Positions 45,709 to 53,806 are shown, numbered from the stretch's first letter. The stretch is DNA of 64,000 nt from CAVSUB01 sp963730995 (GCA_963730995.1 CAVSUB010000001.1:1054001-1118000); one strand, 5' to 3'. Numbers and translations: made by a program. The notes: generated by a model from the sequence alone, not told the origin.

Positions 45709-46698
45709 TTACTCCTGCGACTGTGCCGCCGGCTGGTCGAGCCGCATTCCCAGGCTCAGGCCCATGCCGGTCAGGATTTCCTTGATCTCGTTCAGCGACT
45801 TGCGGCCGAAGTTCTTCGTCTTCAGCATCTCGCCTTCGCTCTTCTGCACGAGCTCGCGGATCGTTCTGATGTTCGCGTTCTTCAGGCAGTTGTACGACCG
45901 GACCGACAGCTCCAGCTCCTCGACGCTCTTGTCGAGGTTCTCGTTGAGCGCGGCGCGCGGCTGATCGGCCGAGGCATCCTGCTGAAGGTCACCCGCATCC
46001 TCGAGATTGATGAAGATGTTCAGGTGATCGCGAATCAGCTTTGCCGAGAGCGATACTGCATCGCGCGGCGTGACCGACCCGTTCGTCCAGACGTCGACTG
46101 TCAGCTTGTCGTAGTCGGTCGTCTGTCCGAGTCGAGCCGCCTCGACCAGGTAGTTGACCTTCTTGACGGGCGAGTGGACGGAGTCGATCGGAATCCAACC
46201 GATGCCAAGATCCTCGTCGAAGTTCTTGTCCGCCGCCACATAGCCGCGACCGCGCTTTACGCGCATCTCCATGTGGAGCTTGCCGTGCTCGGAGACGGTC
46301 GCGATGTGCGCATCCGGCTCGAGGATTTCGATGTCGGCGTCCGTCTCGATGTCGCGCGCCTTCACCTCACCTGGCTTGTCCACGCGCAGATACAGCGTCT
46401 TGGTCGTGTCGACGTGCATCTTGAGCGGGATCTGCTTCAAGTTCAGGATGATGTCCGTCGCGTCCTCGACAACGCCCGGAATGGGCGAGAACTCGTGGAG
46501 CACGCCGTCGATCTTGACCGCCGTGACCGCCGCGCCGTCAATCGACGACAGCAGCACGCGACGCAGTGAGTTGCCGACCGTCGTCCCGAATCCGCGCTCG
46601 AATGGCTGCGCGTAAAAGCGACCGAACCGATCCGTCAGTGTTTCGCGCTCGAACTCGAGACGCTTCGGACGCTGAAAACCCTTCCACAGCATTGCCAC
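45709..46698 (-). CDS. rpoA: RNA polymerase alpha subunit
   Basis: 329 aa. Alpha-NTD (residues ~1-230; FGRFYAQPFERGFGTTVGNSLRRVLLSSI) dimerises and nucleates polymerase assembly. Alpha-CTD (about 250-320; ELELSVRSYNCLKNANIRTI, NFGRKSLNEIKEIL) binds UP elements and activators. A Ser/Asp/Gln-rich linker joins them. An AAGGAACG Shine-Dalgarno precedes ATG 46698, and an unusual set of interleaved inverted repeats lies 35 bp further upstream. Confidence 0.97.
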   Translation of the reverse strand: MAMLWKGFQRPKRLEFERETLTDRFGRFYAQPFERGFGTTVGNSLRRVLLSSIDGAAVTAVKIDGVLHEFSPIPGVVEDATDIILNLKQIPLKMHVDTTKTLYLRVDKPGEVKARDIETDADIEILEPDAHIATVSEHGKLHMEMRVKRGRGYVAADKNFDEDLGIGWIPIDSVHSPVKKVNYLVEAARLGQTTDYDKLTVDVWTNGSVTPRDAVSLSAKLIRDHLNIFINLEDAGDLQQDASADQPRAALNENLDKSVEELELSVRSYNCLKNANIRTIRELVQKSEGEMLKTKNFGRKSLNEIKEILTGMGLSLGMRLDQPAAQSQE

Positions 46699-46733
46699 GT
46701 TCCTTTCGCTTCAGGCACCCACCTCGGATGCCG

Positions 46734-46795
46734 CCAGACCTGCCATTTCACTCTCCGCCTCCCGCCGCAGGTCTGGAAGGCTGCGGGCGGAGAGC
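46734..46795 (-). promoter_or_regulatory. Interleaved inverted repeats upstream of rpoA (possible pseudoknot)
   Basis: Two perfect inverted repeats interlock: CCAGACCTGC (46734-46743) with GCAGGTCTGG (46767-46776), and CTCTCCGCC (46751-46759) with GGCGGAGAG (46787-46795). In the minus-strand RNA this gives order 1-2-1'-2', so either an H-type pseudoknot or two exclusive hairpins 35 nt before the rpoA start, just after rpsD. S4 regulates alpha-type operons through RNA structure in other bacteria; function here is conjecture. Confidence 0.5.
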
Positions 46796-46816
46796 TAGCA
46801 CTTTGCTACTGACGCT

Positions 46817-46897
46817 GAAGCTATCAGCGGTCAGCCATCAGCTCTCAGCCCGTACGCTGGCTGGTAGCTGAAAGCTGATCGCTGATAGCTGACAGCT
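46817..46897. repeat. Paired-arm AGCT repeat between rpsD and rpoA
   Basis: Left arm 46817-46849 (GAAGCTATCAGCGGTCAGCC...), right arm 46857-46897 (GCTGGTAGCTGAAAGCTGATC...). Loop of 7 bases. The TAG stop of rpsD is the junction with the right arm. Confidence 0.85.
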
Positions 46898-47525
46898 ACT
46901 TGCTATACAACTCGACGATCAGCTGCTCCTGGACCGGCAGATTGATCTGCTCGCGGGTCGGGAGCGACGTCACTCTTCCGGTCAGCGCACCCGAGTCGAA
47001 CGAGAGCCACTCGGGAATGCCGCGTCCCTTCACTTCTTCGATCGCGTGCTGGATGGCGGCGTTCTGCGCGCTCGTGCTGCGCACGGTGACGACGTCGCCC
47101 GCCTTGAGCGAGTACGACGGCACGTCCACCTTGCGTCCGTTGACGGTGAAGTGACCGTGGCGCACGAACTGTCGCGCCTGCGCACGCGAGGTCGACAGCC
47201 CGAGCCGGTAGATCACGTTGTCGAGCCGACGCTCGAGCAACTGCAGCAGCGTCTCGCCTGTAATGCCGCGCGTGCGGTCCGCCATCTCGAAGTACCGGCG
47301 GAACTGGTTCTCCAGCACGCCGTAGATGCGCTTGACCTTCTGCTTCTCGCGCAGCTGCAGGCCGTAGCCGACCAGCTTCGCCTTCCGCAGCTTGCCGTGC
47401 TGCCCCGGAGGAAGATTGCGCTTCTCGATCGCGCACTTCTCCGTGTAGCAGCGCTCCCCCTTGAGGAAGAGCTTCATCCCTTCGCGCCGGCACAGCCGGC
47501 AGACCGGACCGATATAACGTGCCAT
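46896..47525 (-). CDS. rpsD: 30S ribosomal protein S4
   Basis: 209 aa primary 16S-binding assembly protein. The zinc-type N-terminus (CRLCRREGMKLFLKGERC) is followed by the S4 domain (QLLERRLDNVIYRLGLSTSRAQARQFVRHGHFTVNGRKV). The C-terminus ends QEQLIVELYSK. Start ATG 47525 with AAGGAT upstream. Confidence 0.97.
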   Translation of the reverse strand: MARYIGPVCRLCRREGMKLFLKGERCYTEKCAIEKRNLPPGQHGKLRKAKLVGYGLQLREKQKVKRIYGVLENQFRRYFEMADRTRGITGETLLQLLERRLDNVIYRLGLSTSRAQARQFVRHGHFTVNGRKVDVPSYSLKAGDVVTVRSTSAQNAAIQHAIEEVKGRGIPEWLSFDSGALTGRVTSLPTREQINLPVQEQLIVELYSK

Positions 47526-47542
47526 TCTTTTTTGATCCTTGT

Positions 47543-47577
47543 CGCTTCCAGCTTCCCGCTTCCAGCTCCCCGCTTCA
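47543..47577. repeat. AGCT-family variant (GCTTCCCGCTTCCAG) between rpsK and rpsD
   Basis: Single arm CGCTTCCAGCTTCCCGCTTCC then AGCTCCCCGCTTC. The partner arm near rpsK is poorly conserved (GCAGCGGGCAAGC at about 47626-47638). Confidence 0.65.
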
Positions 47578-47642
47578 ACCCCGTCTCACCTGCCTCAGCT
47601 ATCTCGAGCCGGACGCAGGGACTTGGCAGCGGGCAAGCTCTC

Positions 47643-48098
47643 TTACACTCTCCGCCGCTTCGGCGGCCGGCATCCGTTGTGCGGAATCGGCGTGACGTCC
47701 CGGATCGACTTCACATCGATCCCAATGGTCTGCAGCGCGCGAATCGCCGACTCCCGGCCGGCGCCAGGCCCCTTGACCCGCACTTCGAGGCTGCGCATCC
47801 CGAAAGCCTTCGCGGCATTCCCGGCGGCAATCGCCGCCTGCGTCGCGGCGAACGGCGTCCCCTTGCGCGAGCCCTTGAATCCGATGCCGCCCGCACTCGA
47901 CCACGCGACCACGTTCCCCTCGGGATCGGTGATCGTCACGATCGTGTTGTTGAACGACGCCTGGATGTGCGCGTAGCCGTGGTGCACGACGCGCTTCTCA
48001 CCACGCTTCTTGAACGCCTTCTTCTTTGCCGGCTTTCCGGCGGGCTTCTTTCCGCCTTCAGGCGGTGCGGACGCGTCAATCGGGTCGTTTTTGGCCAT
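47643..48098 (-). CDS. rpsK: 30S ribosomal protein S11
   Basis: 151 aa platform protein of the 30S subunit. The core (VVHHGYAHIQASFNNTIVTITD...KGTPFAATQAA...GPGAGRESAIRALQ...TPIPHNGCRPPKRRRV) is standard. It has a Lys/Pro/Ala-rich N-terminal extension of about 25 residues compared with E. coli. Confidence 0.97.
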   Translation of the reverse strand: MAKNDPIDASAPPEGGKKPAGKPAKKKAFKKRGEKRVVHHGYAHIQASFNNTIVTITDPEGNVVAWSSAGGIGFKGSRKGTPFAATQAAIAAGNAAKAFGMRSLEVRVKGPGAGRESAIRALQTIGIDVKSIRDVTPIPHNGCRPPKRRRV

Positions 48099-48103
48099 AA
48101 ATT

Positions 48104-48190
48104 AGCTCTCAGCTTTCAGCTCTCAGCTTTCAGCGTCGTCGTCATCAGCCCGGTCACGGGCTGACAGCTGACGGCTGATGGCTGACCGCT
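48104..48190. repeat. Paired-arm AGCT repeat between rpsM and rpsK
   Basis: Left arm TAGCTCTCAGCTTTCAGCTC... (48104-48135), right arm GCTGACAGCTGACGGCTGAT... (48161-48190), inner hairpin CAGCCCGGTCACGGGCTG. Ends at the rpsM TAG stop. Confidence 0.85.
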
Positions 48191-48563
48191 AGACCGTCTT
48201 CTTCTTCGCCACTGCGCCCTTGCGCGGGCCCTTCCGCGTGCGCGCGTTCGTGCGCGTCCGCTGGCCGCGTACCGGCAGATTCCGGCGGTGGCGCATCCCG
48301 CGCCAGCTGCCAATCTCCATCAGCCGCTTGATGTTCATCGAGATCTCCTTGCGGAGATCTCCTTCCACGCGACCCTGCTCCTCGATGACGCGGCTGATCT
48401 TCCGCACGTCCTCTTCGGAGAGATCCTTCACGCGGATGTCCGGGCTGACCTCGGCTTCCGTCAGGATGTCGTTCGAGCGCTTCCGCCCAATCCCGTAGAT
48501 GTAAGTCAGCCCAACTTCGACCCGCTTGGTCCGTGGGAGGTCAACACCGGCTATGCGTGCCAT
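48189..48563 (-). CDS. rpsM: 30S ribosomal protein S13
   Basis: 124 aa head protein contacting tRNA and L5. Standard sequence from MARIAGVDLPRTKRVEVGLTYIYGIG to RGMRHRRNLPVRGQRTRTNARTRKG, with a Lys-rich C-terminus. First large gene of the alpha operon after rpmJ. Confidence 0.98.
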   Translation of the reverse strand: MARIAGVDLPRTKRVEVGLTYIYGIGRKRSNDILTEAEVSPDIRVKDLSEEDVRKISRVIEEQGRVEGDLRKEISMNIKRLMEIGSWRGMRHRRNLPVRGQRTRTNARTRKGPRKGAVAKKKTV

Positions 48564-48580
48564 AAATGCTTAATCCTCGT

Positions 48581-48661
48581 AGCTATCAGCTCTCGGCCTT
48601 CAGCTATCAGCTCCTGTCGCCGTCAGCGTGGCTGATGGCTGAGAGCTCATAGCTGACAGCT
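48581..48661. repeat. Paired-arm AGCT repeat between rpmJ and rpsM
   Basis: Left arm AGCTATCAGCTCTCGGCC... (48581-48612), right arm GGCTGATGGCTGAGAGCTCA... (48630-48661), loop about 17 bases. Ends 2 bp before the rpmJ stop. Confidence 0.85.
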
Positions 48662-48663
48662 CC

Positions 48664-48777
48664 TCAACCCTGTCGCTGCTTGTGCTTCTGGTTCGTGCAG
48701 ATCACGCGCACCACGCCTCGGCGACGCACGATCTTGCACTTGTCACAAATCCGCTTCACCGACGCTCGAACCTTCAT
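48664..48777 (-). CDS. rpmJ: 50S ribosomal protein L36
   Basis: 37 aa: begins MKVRASVKRICDKCKIV and ends TNQKHKQRQG. The zinc-type ligands are present (CDKC...C...H), so this is the C+ form. Placed between infA and rpsM as usual. Confidence 0.97.
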   Translation of the reverse strand: MKVRASVKRICDKCKIVRRRGVVRVICTNQKHKQRQG

Positions 48778-48789
48778 CACATTCCTTAA

Positions 48790-48882
48790 TGCTCGCGGGG
48801 CCCCACCCCCGCTCGCGCTCGCTCGGCGACGCCGCCGCGCGGCGTTTCCCTCCGGCGCCTCGCTCGGGCCGCCGGCGCTCTC
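48790..48882. repeat. GC-rich dispersed repeat, copy B
   Basis: About 93 bp, TGCTCGCGGGGCCCCACCCC to CCGGCGCTCTC, filling the infA-rpmJ spacer and touching the infA stop. Related to copy A at 3192-3284. Confidence 0.8.
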
Positions 48883-49147
48883 ACCCCAGCTTCTCGACTA
48901 TCCGCCCGCGGTTCAGGTCCCGTGGCGAGAGATCCAGCCGCACGCGATCCCCGACCAGCACGCGGATGAAGTTCCGGCCCGGTCCGCTGGGAACGTGGGC
49001 CGTCACCTGACGCTGCCGCTCGATCCCCACACGAAACAGCCCGTGTGGCAACGCCTCGAGCACTGTTCCCTCGACGCTCACCGGACCGTCTGACTTCAGC
49101 GCACCACCACGGCCTTCGGACTCGTCGTGATGATCCTGCCGTCGCAC
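48881..49147 (-). CDS. infA: Translation initiation factor IF-1
   Basis: S1-like OB-fold protein binding the 30S A site. Core VSVEGTVLEALPHGLFRVGI...RNFIRVLVGDRVRLDLSPRDLNRGRIV is typical. The longest frame (88 aa, GTG 49147) starts 5 bp after map. The alternative GTG before SVEGTV would give about 67 aa, nearer the usual 72. The true start is unresolved. Confidence 0.9.
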   Translation of the reverse strand: MRRQDHHDESEGRGGALKSDGPVSVEGTVLEALPHGLFRVGIERQRQVTAHVPSGPGRNFIRVLVGDRVRLDLSPRDLNRGRIVEKLG

Positions 49148-49151
49148 GACC

Positions 49152-49937
49152 CTACCGCGCGATGGCCGGCGCCGCCGGTCTCCTGTCGGACGTCCTCTGC
49201 GTCAGCACGAGGGGTCCTGCCTTCGTGACCGCGACCGTGTGCTCGAAGTGCGCCGACAGGCTGCCATCACGCGTAACGGCGGTCCATCCGTCGCTCAGCA
49301 CGCGCACCGCCGGCTTCCCCATGTTCACCATCGGCTCGATCGCGAGCACCATCCCCTCGGCCAGCCGCGGACCGTGACCAGGCTCCCCGTAGTTCGCGAT
49401 CTGCGGATCCTCGTGCAGCGAAACGCCAATCCCGTGTCCCACGAACTCGCGGACGACGGAAAATCCTCCGGCTTCCACGTGCTTCTGAATCGCATGGCCG
49501 ATGTCGGAGACGCGTGCGCCGACCCGTACCTGCGCGATCCCTTTCTCCAGCGACTCCTGCGTGACGTGCAGAAGCTTCAGCACGTCCGCGCCAACGGTGC
49601 CGACAGCCACAGTCACGGCAGAGTCCCCGTAGAACCCGTTCAGCTTCACGCCCATGTCGAGCGAGATGATATCCCCCTCGACCAGCTGCCGATTCGACGG
49701 GATTCCGTGGACGACCTGATCGTTCACCGACGCACAGAGAGACGCCGGATAGCCCCGGTAACCCTTGAACGCAGGCTCTGCGCCCGCCTGCCGCACGAGC
49801 GCCTCCGCCTTCGCGTCCAGGTCCGCAGTCGTCACGCCAGGGGCCGCCATCGCTGCGAGCTCCGCCAGAACGTCGGCTACGAGCACGTTCGCGGCGCGCA
49901 TCCGTTCGATCTCCGTGGGCGACTTGCAGACGATCAC
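49152..49937 (-). CDS. map: Methionine aminopeptidase type I
   Basis: 261 aa metalloprotease that removes N-terminal Met. GTG 49937 overlaps the adk stop (GTGA). Metal ligands lie in SLDMGVKLNGFYGDSAVTV (Asp, Asp), GHGIGVSLHEDP (His), LAIEPMVNMG (Glu) and a C-terminal FEHTVAV (Glu). Substrate His is in YPASLCASVNDQVVHGIP. Typical position adk-map-infA. Confidence 0.96.
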   Translation of the reverse strand: MIVCKSPTEIERMRAANVLVADVLAELAAMAAPGVTTADLDAKAEALVRQAGAEPAFKGYRGYPASLCASVNDQVVHGIPSNRQLVEGDIISLDMGVKLNGFYGDSAVTVAVGTVGADVLKLLHVTQESLEKGIAQVRVGARVSDIGHAIQKHVEAGGFSVVREFVGHGIGVSLHEDPQIANYGEPGHGPRLAEGMVLAIEPMVNMGKPAVRVLSDGWTAVTRDGSLSAHFEHTVAVTKAGPLVLTQRTSDRRPAAPAIAR

Positions 49938-50614
49938 GATCGGGCACCTCCGCCCGCGACTGCCTCGAGGATCGCGGTCTCGATGGCCATCGTCACCGCA
50001 TCCGCCGCCTGGTTCCCGTCGATCGACCGGAACGTCTGACGCGCCGCGTAGTAGTCCACGAGCGGCTTGGTCTGGCGCTGATACACCTTCAGACGCTCGC
50101 GGACGATTCCCGCCCCATCGTCGGTCCGGATGACGAGCGATCCACCGCATCGCGTGCAGGCTTCCTGCGCGTCCTCGCTCGCGTTCGCGCCGCACCGACT
50201 GCAGATTCGACGCGTCTCCAGGCGCTGCACCAGAACCTCTTCCGGCACGACGATGTCGAGCACGACCAGCTGCCCCCGCGTGCCGACCAGACCGTCGAGC
50301 GCCGTGGCCTGGACGACCGTCCGCGGGAAACCATCCAGCACGAACCCTGCGCGGGCGTCCTCGCAACTCAGGCGTTTTCGCACGATGTCGATCATCGCGT
50401 CGTCGCCCACGAGATTGCCCGAGTCGATTGCGTGCTTGGCCGATCCGCCAAGAGCCGTTCCGGCCTGCACCGCCTTGCGCAGGATGTCTCCGGTCGAGAT
50501 CTTCGGCAGATTCCGCCTTGCCGCGAGGCGCTCGGCCTGGGTCCCCTTGCCTGCCCCCGGCGGTCCGAGCATGACGACGTTCAACGCCGGCTGCGCAGTG
50601 GGCGACACCCCCAC
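49934..50614 (-). CDS. adk: Adenylate kinase
   Basis: 226 aa P-loop kinase interconverting ATP + AMP and 2 ADP. P-loop GPPGAGKGTQAERLA, AMP-binding VLDGFPRTVVQA and zinc-type LID with cysteines (CSRCGANA...CTRCGG). GTG 50614 comes 1 bp after the secY stop; the Val/Met just before the P-loop are less likely starts. Confidence 0.96.
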   Translation of the reverse strand: MGVSPTAQPALNVVMLGPPGAGKGTQAERLAARRNLPKISTGDILRKAVQAGTALGGSAKHAIDSGNLVGDDAMIDIVRKRLSCEDARAGFVLDGFPRTVVQATALDGLVGTRGQLVVLDIVVPEEVLVQRLETRRICSRCGANASEDAQEACTRCGGSLVIRTDDGAGIVRERLKVYQRQTKPLVDYYAARQTFRSIDGNQAADAVTMAIETAILEAVAGGGARS

Positions 50615-50615
50615 T

Positions 50616-52010
50616 CTACAGTCCTCGCCTGCCCCGAATCCGCGTCTTCTTCATGAAGCCATCGTAGTGCCGCATGATGAGTTGCGACTCGACCTGCTGC
50701 ACCGTGTCCATCGCGACCCCGACGATGATGAGCAGCGACGTGCCCCCAAAGAAGAACTGAACGTTCAGGCCTTCCGTGATGAACCGGGGCAGGATCGCAT
50801 CCAGCCGCTCGCCGATGAACGGAATCGGCGCCACCTTGAAGCCGTTGATCAGGAACTCCGGCAGAATCGCGACCGCCGCCAGGTACAGCGCGCCCACAAG
50901 CGTAATCCGCGTCAGGATCGTGTCGATGTATTCCGCCGTCCGCTTGCCCGGGCGTATACCCGGGATGAACCCGCCGTACTTCCGCATGTTCTCGGCGACG
51001 TCATCCGGGTTGAAGATGATGGCCGTGTAGAAGTAGCAGAAGAAGATGATGCCGGTGATGTAGAGCACGTTGTACAGCGGCATGCCCCACGCCAGCTGCT
51101 CGCTCACCCGCCGCATAAAGCTGTCTTCACTGAACATCTGCGCGATCGTCGCCGGAAACGCCAGAATGGACGACGCGAAGATGACCGGGATGACGCCGCC
51201 GGTGTTCACCTTCAGCGGGATGTGCGTGCTCGACCCGCCGTACATCCTCCGGCCTACGACCCGCTTGGCATACTGAACGGTGACGCGCCTGTGCCCGCGC
51301 TCGACGAACACGATGGCGGCGATCACGACGACCATCAGGATGACCAGCGCGATCAGCCGGAAGAGTCCCATCTGCCCGGTGCGCAGCTGATCGAACGTCA
51401 CGAACGCCGCTCTCGGCAGGCCGACGACGATGCCCGCGAAGATGATGAGCGACATGCCGTTCCCGATGCCGCGCTCGGTGATCTGCTCGCCGAGCCACAT
51501 GATGAACGCCGACCCGGTCGTCAGCGTCAGCACCGTCAGGATCCGGAAGCCCCAGCCCGGGTTGTAGACCAGCGGCAACCCGCCAGCAATTTCGGTGGTC
51601 CGCTCGAGGAAGAACGCAATGCCCAGCGACTGCACGACGCTGAGCACGATCGTTCCGTACCGGGTGTACTGCGTGATCTTCCGGCGGCCGAGCTCGCCTT
51701 CCTTCGACAACCGCTCCAGGTACGGCCACACGACCGTGAGCAACTGCAGGATGATCGACGAGCTGATATACGGCATGATGCCGAGCGCGAAGATCGTCAT
51801 CTGCGAGAGGTTGCGGCCCGAGAACATGTCGTACAGGCCGAACATCGTGTTCTTCGCCTGATCGACGAGTATCGCCAGCGCTTCGGGATTGATCCCGGGC
51901 GTGGGGATGTGCCCGCCGACACGGTACACCGCGAGCAGACCGAGCGTGAACAGCACACGCTTCCGAAGGTCTGCGACCGCGAAGATGTTCTTGAGGCTAT
52001 CTGCCAGCAT
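50616..52010 (-). CDS. secY: Protein translocase subunit SecY
   Basis: 464 aa, ten membrane segments, the channel for export and membrane insertion. N-terminal amphipathic DSLKNIFAVADLRKRVLFTLG, plug-region GGNLSQMTIF-like motif, and cytosolic loop GRRMYGGSSTHIPLKVNTGGVIP. Last large member of the spc group, 10 bp after rplO. Confidence 0.98.
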   Translation of the reverse strand: MLADSLKNIFAVADLRKRVLFTLGLLAVYRVGGHIPTPGINPEALAILVDQAKNTMFGLYDMFSGRNLSQMTIFALGIMPYISSSIILQLLTVVWPYLERLSKEGELGRRKITQYTRYGTIVLSVVQSLGIAFFLERTTEIAGGLPLVYNPGWGFRILTVLTLTTGSAFIMWLGEQITERGIGNGMSLIIFAGIVVGLPRAAFVTFDQLRTGQMGLFRLIALVILMVVVIAAIVFVERGHRRVTVQYAKRVVGRRMYGGSSTHIPLKVNTGGVIPVIFASSILAFPATIAQMFSEDSFMRRVSEQLAWGMPLYNVLYITGIIFFCYFYTAIIFNPDDVAENMRKYGGFIPGIRPGKRTAEYIDTILTRITLVGALYLAAVAILPEFLINGFKVAPIPFIGERLDAILPRFITEGLNVQFFFGGTSLLIIVGVAMDTVQQVESQLIMRHYDGFMKKTRIRGRRGL

Positions 52011-52019
52011 AGGACCTTC

Positions 52020-52460
52020 CTACGACAGTACCTCCGCAGTACCGCCGGCCGCCGCGATCTTCTCCGCCGCCTTGCCGCTGAACTTGTGCGCCTTCACGGT
52101 CAGCGCCTTCCCGACGTCGCCTCGCGCGAGCACCTTGATCCGCTTCGATCCCACGAGGCCGGTCTCGCGCAACAACTCGGGTGTAATCGCCACACCAGGC
52201 TCGAACCGCTCGACGAGCGTGTCGAGGTTGACGACGTCGTATTCCACACGGAAGGGATTGTGGAACCCGCGCTTCGGCACCCGGCGATGGAGCGGCATCT
52301 GACCGCCCTCGAAGCCCCGCTTGTGCTTGAAGCCCGAACGCGACTTCGCGCCCTTGTGCCCGCGCCCGGCGGTCTTCCCGTTCCCCGACCCCTGACCGCG
52401 TCCGATGCGCTTCTTCGCGTGCTTGGCGCCCTTCGCCGGGCGCAGATTCGACAGACTCAT
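52020..52460 (-). CDS. rplO: 50S ribosomal protein L15
   Basis: 146 aa. ATG 52460 gives the standard start MSLSNLRPAKGAKHAKKRIGRG...KTAGRGHKGAKSRSG. An upstream in-frame TTG would add residues encoded by a repeat and is rejected. Starts 8 bp after rpmD. Confidence 0.97.
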   Translation of the reverse strand: MSLSNLRPAKGAKHAKKRIGRGQGSGNGKTAGRGHKGAKSRSGFKHKRGFEGGQMPLHRRVPKRGFHNPFRVEYDVVNLDTLVERFEPGVAITPELLRETGLVGSKRIKVLARGDVGKALTVKAHKFSGKAAEKIAAAGGTAEVLS

Positions 52461-52467
52461 AACGACC

Positions 52468-52725
52468 TCAGTTCCCGCCTTCGCCAAGGCTCCGGCGAGG
52501 TCTCGCCGAAGCGCGCCCGGGTTCGGTGCCCGCGGAGGCGGACTCCTCCACCGTCACGAGGTGCCGCACTTTCTGAATCATCCCACGCGTCTCGGGCGTG
52601 TCGCGCAGCTCCACCGTGTGCCGGAGGCGGCGCAGGCCGATGCTCTCGACCACCTTCGCTTGCTTCTTGTCGAAGCCGATCGTGCTCTTGACGAGCGTGA
52701 TCTTCAGAAGTCCCTTCTCAGACAT
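52468..52725 (-). CDS. rpmD: 50S ribosomal protein L30 with repeat-encoded tail
   Basis: 85 aa against the usual ~60. Core KGLLKITLVKSTIGFDKKQAKVVESIGLRRLRHTVEL...GMIQKVRHLVTVEE is complete. The last ~22 residues (ending RPRRSLGEGGN) are coded by a dispersed repeat (52475-52517), which has replaced the original stop. Overlaps rpsE by 8 bp. Confidence 0.95.
   Translation of the reverse strand: MSEKGLLKITLVKSTIGFDKKQAKVVESIGLRRLRHTVELRDTPETRGMIQKVRHLVTVEESASAGTEPGRASARPRRSLGEGGN
52475..52517. repeat. CTTCGCCAAGGCTCCGGCGA-type repeat inside the rpmD 3' end
   Basis: CCGCCTTCGCCAAGGCTCCGG followed by CGAGGTCTCGCCGAAGCG. Similar CTTCGCCAAGGC units are common short dispersed repeats. Translated in L30 as ...RRSLGEGG. 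Confidence 0.65.
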
Positions 52726-53245
52726 TGGCGGCAGCCTCTTCCGGCGTTTCTTCTTCCTTGCCGCGGAGCTTCCGCACCGCTCGGGGATCCTTCAGGCCGG
52801 CCAGCCCGGCGAACGTCGCGCGGACCACGTTGTGCGAGTTCGCAGACCCCAGCGACTTCGTCAGCACGTTCTGGATCCCGCAGGACTCGACCACCGCACG
52901 GACGGCGCCGCCGGCGATGATCCCGGTCCCGTCGGGCGCCGGTTTGAGCAGGACCTGTCCTGCACCGAACCGCCCCACCACTGGATGCGGCACAGTCGTC
53001 CCCTGGAGCGGGACGCGGATGAGCGACTTCTTCGCCGCCTCGATTCCCTTCTTGATGGCGGACGGCACTTCCTTCGCCTTCCCCACGCCGAAGCCGACGA
53101 CGCCATGGCCGTCGCCCACGACGACGAGCGCGCTGAAGCTCAGGTTCTTGCCGCCCTTGACGACCTTCGTGACGCGGCTGATGTTCACGACCGTGTCTTT
53201 CAGATCGATCTGCGACGCGTCGATTTTCTCTCGTGTGTAAAACAT
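52718..53245 (-). CDS. rpsE: 30S ribosomal protein S5
   Basis: 175 aa, fidelity protein of the 30S body. S5 N-domain (VNISRVTKVVKGGKNLSFSALVVVGDGHGVVGFGVGKAKEVP) and C-domain (GTGIIAGGAVRAVVESCGIQNVLTKSLGS) are complete. A short acidic Glu-rich C-terminus follows. Confidence 0.98.
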   Translation of the reverse strand: MFYTREKIDASQIDLKDTVVNISRVTKVVKGGKNLSFSALVVVGDGHGVVGFGVGKAKEVPSAIKKGIEAAKKSLIRVPLQGTTVPHPVVGRFGAGQVLLKPAPDGTGIIAGGAVRAVVESCGIQNVLTKSLGSANSHNVVRATFAGLAGLKDPRAVRKLRGKEEETPEEAAANV

Positions 53246-53254
53246 GATTTTTGG

Positions 53255-53340
53255 TAGCTTTCAGCCATCAGCTTTCAGCCGTCAGCTCGACTCTCGCGGC
53301 GCCAGGAGCGCTGAGAGCCGAGAGCTGTCAGCTTCCAGCT
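53255..53340. repeat. Paired-arm AGCT repeat between rplR and rpsE
   Basis: Left arm TAGCTTTCAGCCATCAGC... (53255-53288); right arm GCTGAGAGCCGAGAGCTG then TCAGCTTCCAGCTA (53309-53340). The rplR TAG stop is the repeat boundary. Confidence 0.8.
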
Positions 53341-53713
53341 AAAACTCCAACCCCGCCTCTCGCGCGGCCTCGGCAACGGCTCGAATCCGGCCGTGATAGA
53401 GGAACCCTCCGCGGTCGAACACGACGCGCTTGATCCCCTTCGCGATGAGACGCTCGGCGATCGTCTTGCCGAGCACCTGTGCGCCAGCCTGGTTGCCTGC
53501 GCGGGCCGGTCCGCCCAGCTGGGGCTTCAGCGCAGGCTCCGTGCTGGCCGCCGACGCGATCGTCGTACCGGTCGCGTCGTCGATCACCTGCGCGTAGATG
53601 TGCGAGACGCTGCGAAACACGCGCAGCCGCGGCCGCTCGGTCGTCCCTGCGATCCGCTTGCGCTGGCGCAAACCGATCCGGACGCGTCGATCCTTCTTCG
53701 TGTTGATTTTCAT
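53339..53713 (-). CDS. rplR: 50S ribosomal protein L18
   Basis: 124 aa 5S rRNA-binding protein. RVRIGLRQRKRIAGTTERPRLRVFRS...HIYAQVIDD and KGIKRVVFDRGGFLYHGRIRAVAEAAREAGLEF are typical. Confidence 0.98.
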   Translation of the reverse strand: MKINTKKDRRVRIGLRQRKRIAGTTERPRLRVFRSVSHIYAQVIDDATGTTIASAASTEPALKPQLGGPARAGNQAGAQVLGKTIAERLIAKGIKRVVFDRGGFLYHGRIRAVAEAAREAGLEF

Positions 53714-53718
53714 GATCC

Positions 53719-53801
53719 GCTTCCTGCTACCCGCTGCCCGCTTTCCGCTCCTCCCAAACTCCTCGACCTCCGCTGGAAGCGGGAAGCGGGAAGCTGGAAG
53801 C
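53719..53801. repeat. Paired-arm GCTTCCCGC repeat between rplF and rplR
   Basis: Left arm GCTTCCTGCTACCCGCTGCC... (53719-53751), right arm GGAAGCGGGAAGCGGGAAGC... (53775-53801). Sequence variant of the AGCT family; ends close to the rplF stop. Confidence 0.8.
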
Positions 53802-53806
53802 CGAAA

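Noticed and set aside
52460..52487. Longer L15 starting at the TTG upstream
   Set aside because: The extra residues are encoded by a dispersed repeat; ATG 52460 gives the conserved family N-terminus.
50130..52691. Long plus-strand open frame opposite adk, secY and rplO
   Set aside because: It is the GC-rich antisense shadow of three certain genes, with low-complexity Arg/Asp/His composition and no domain.
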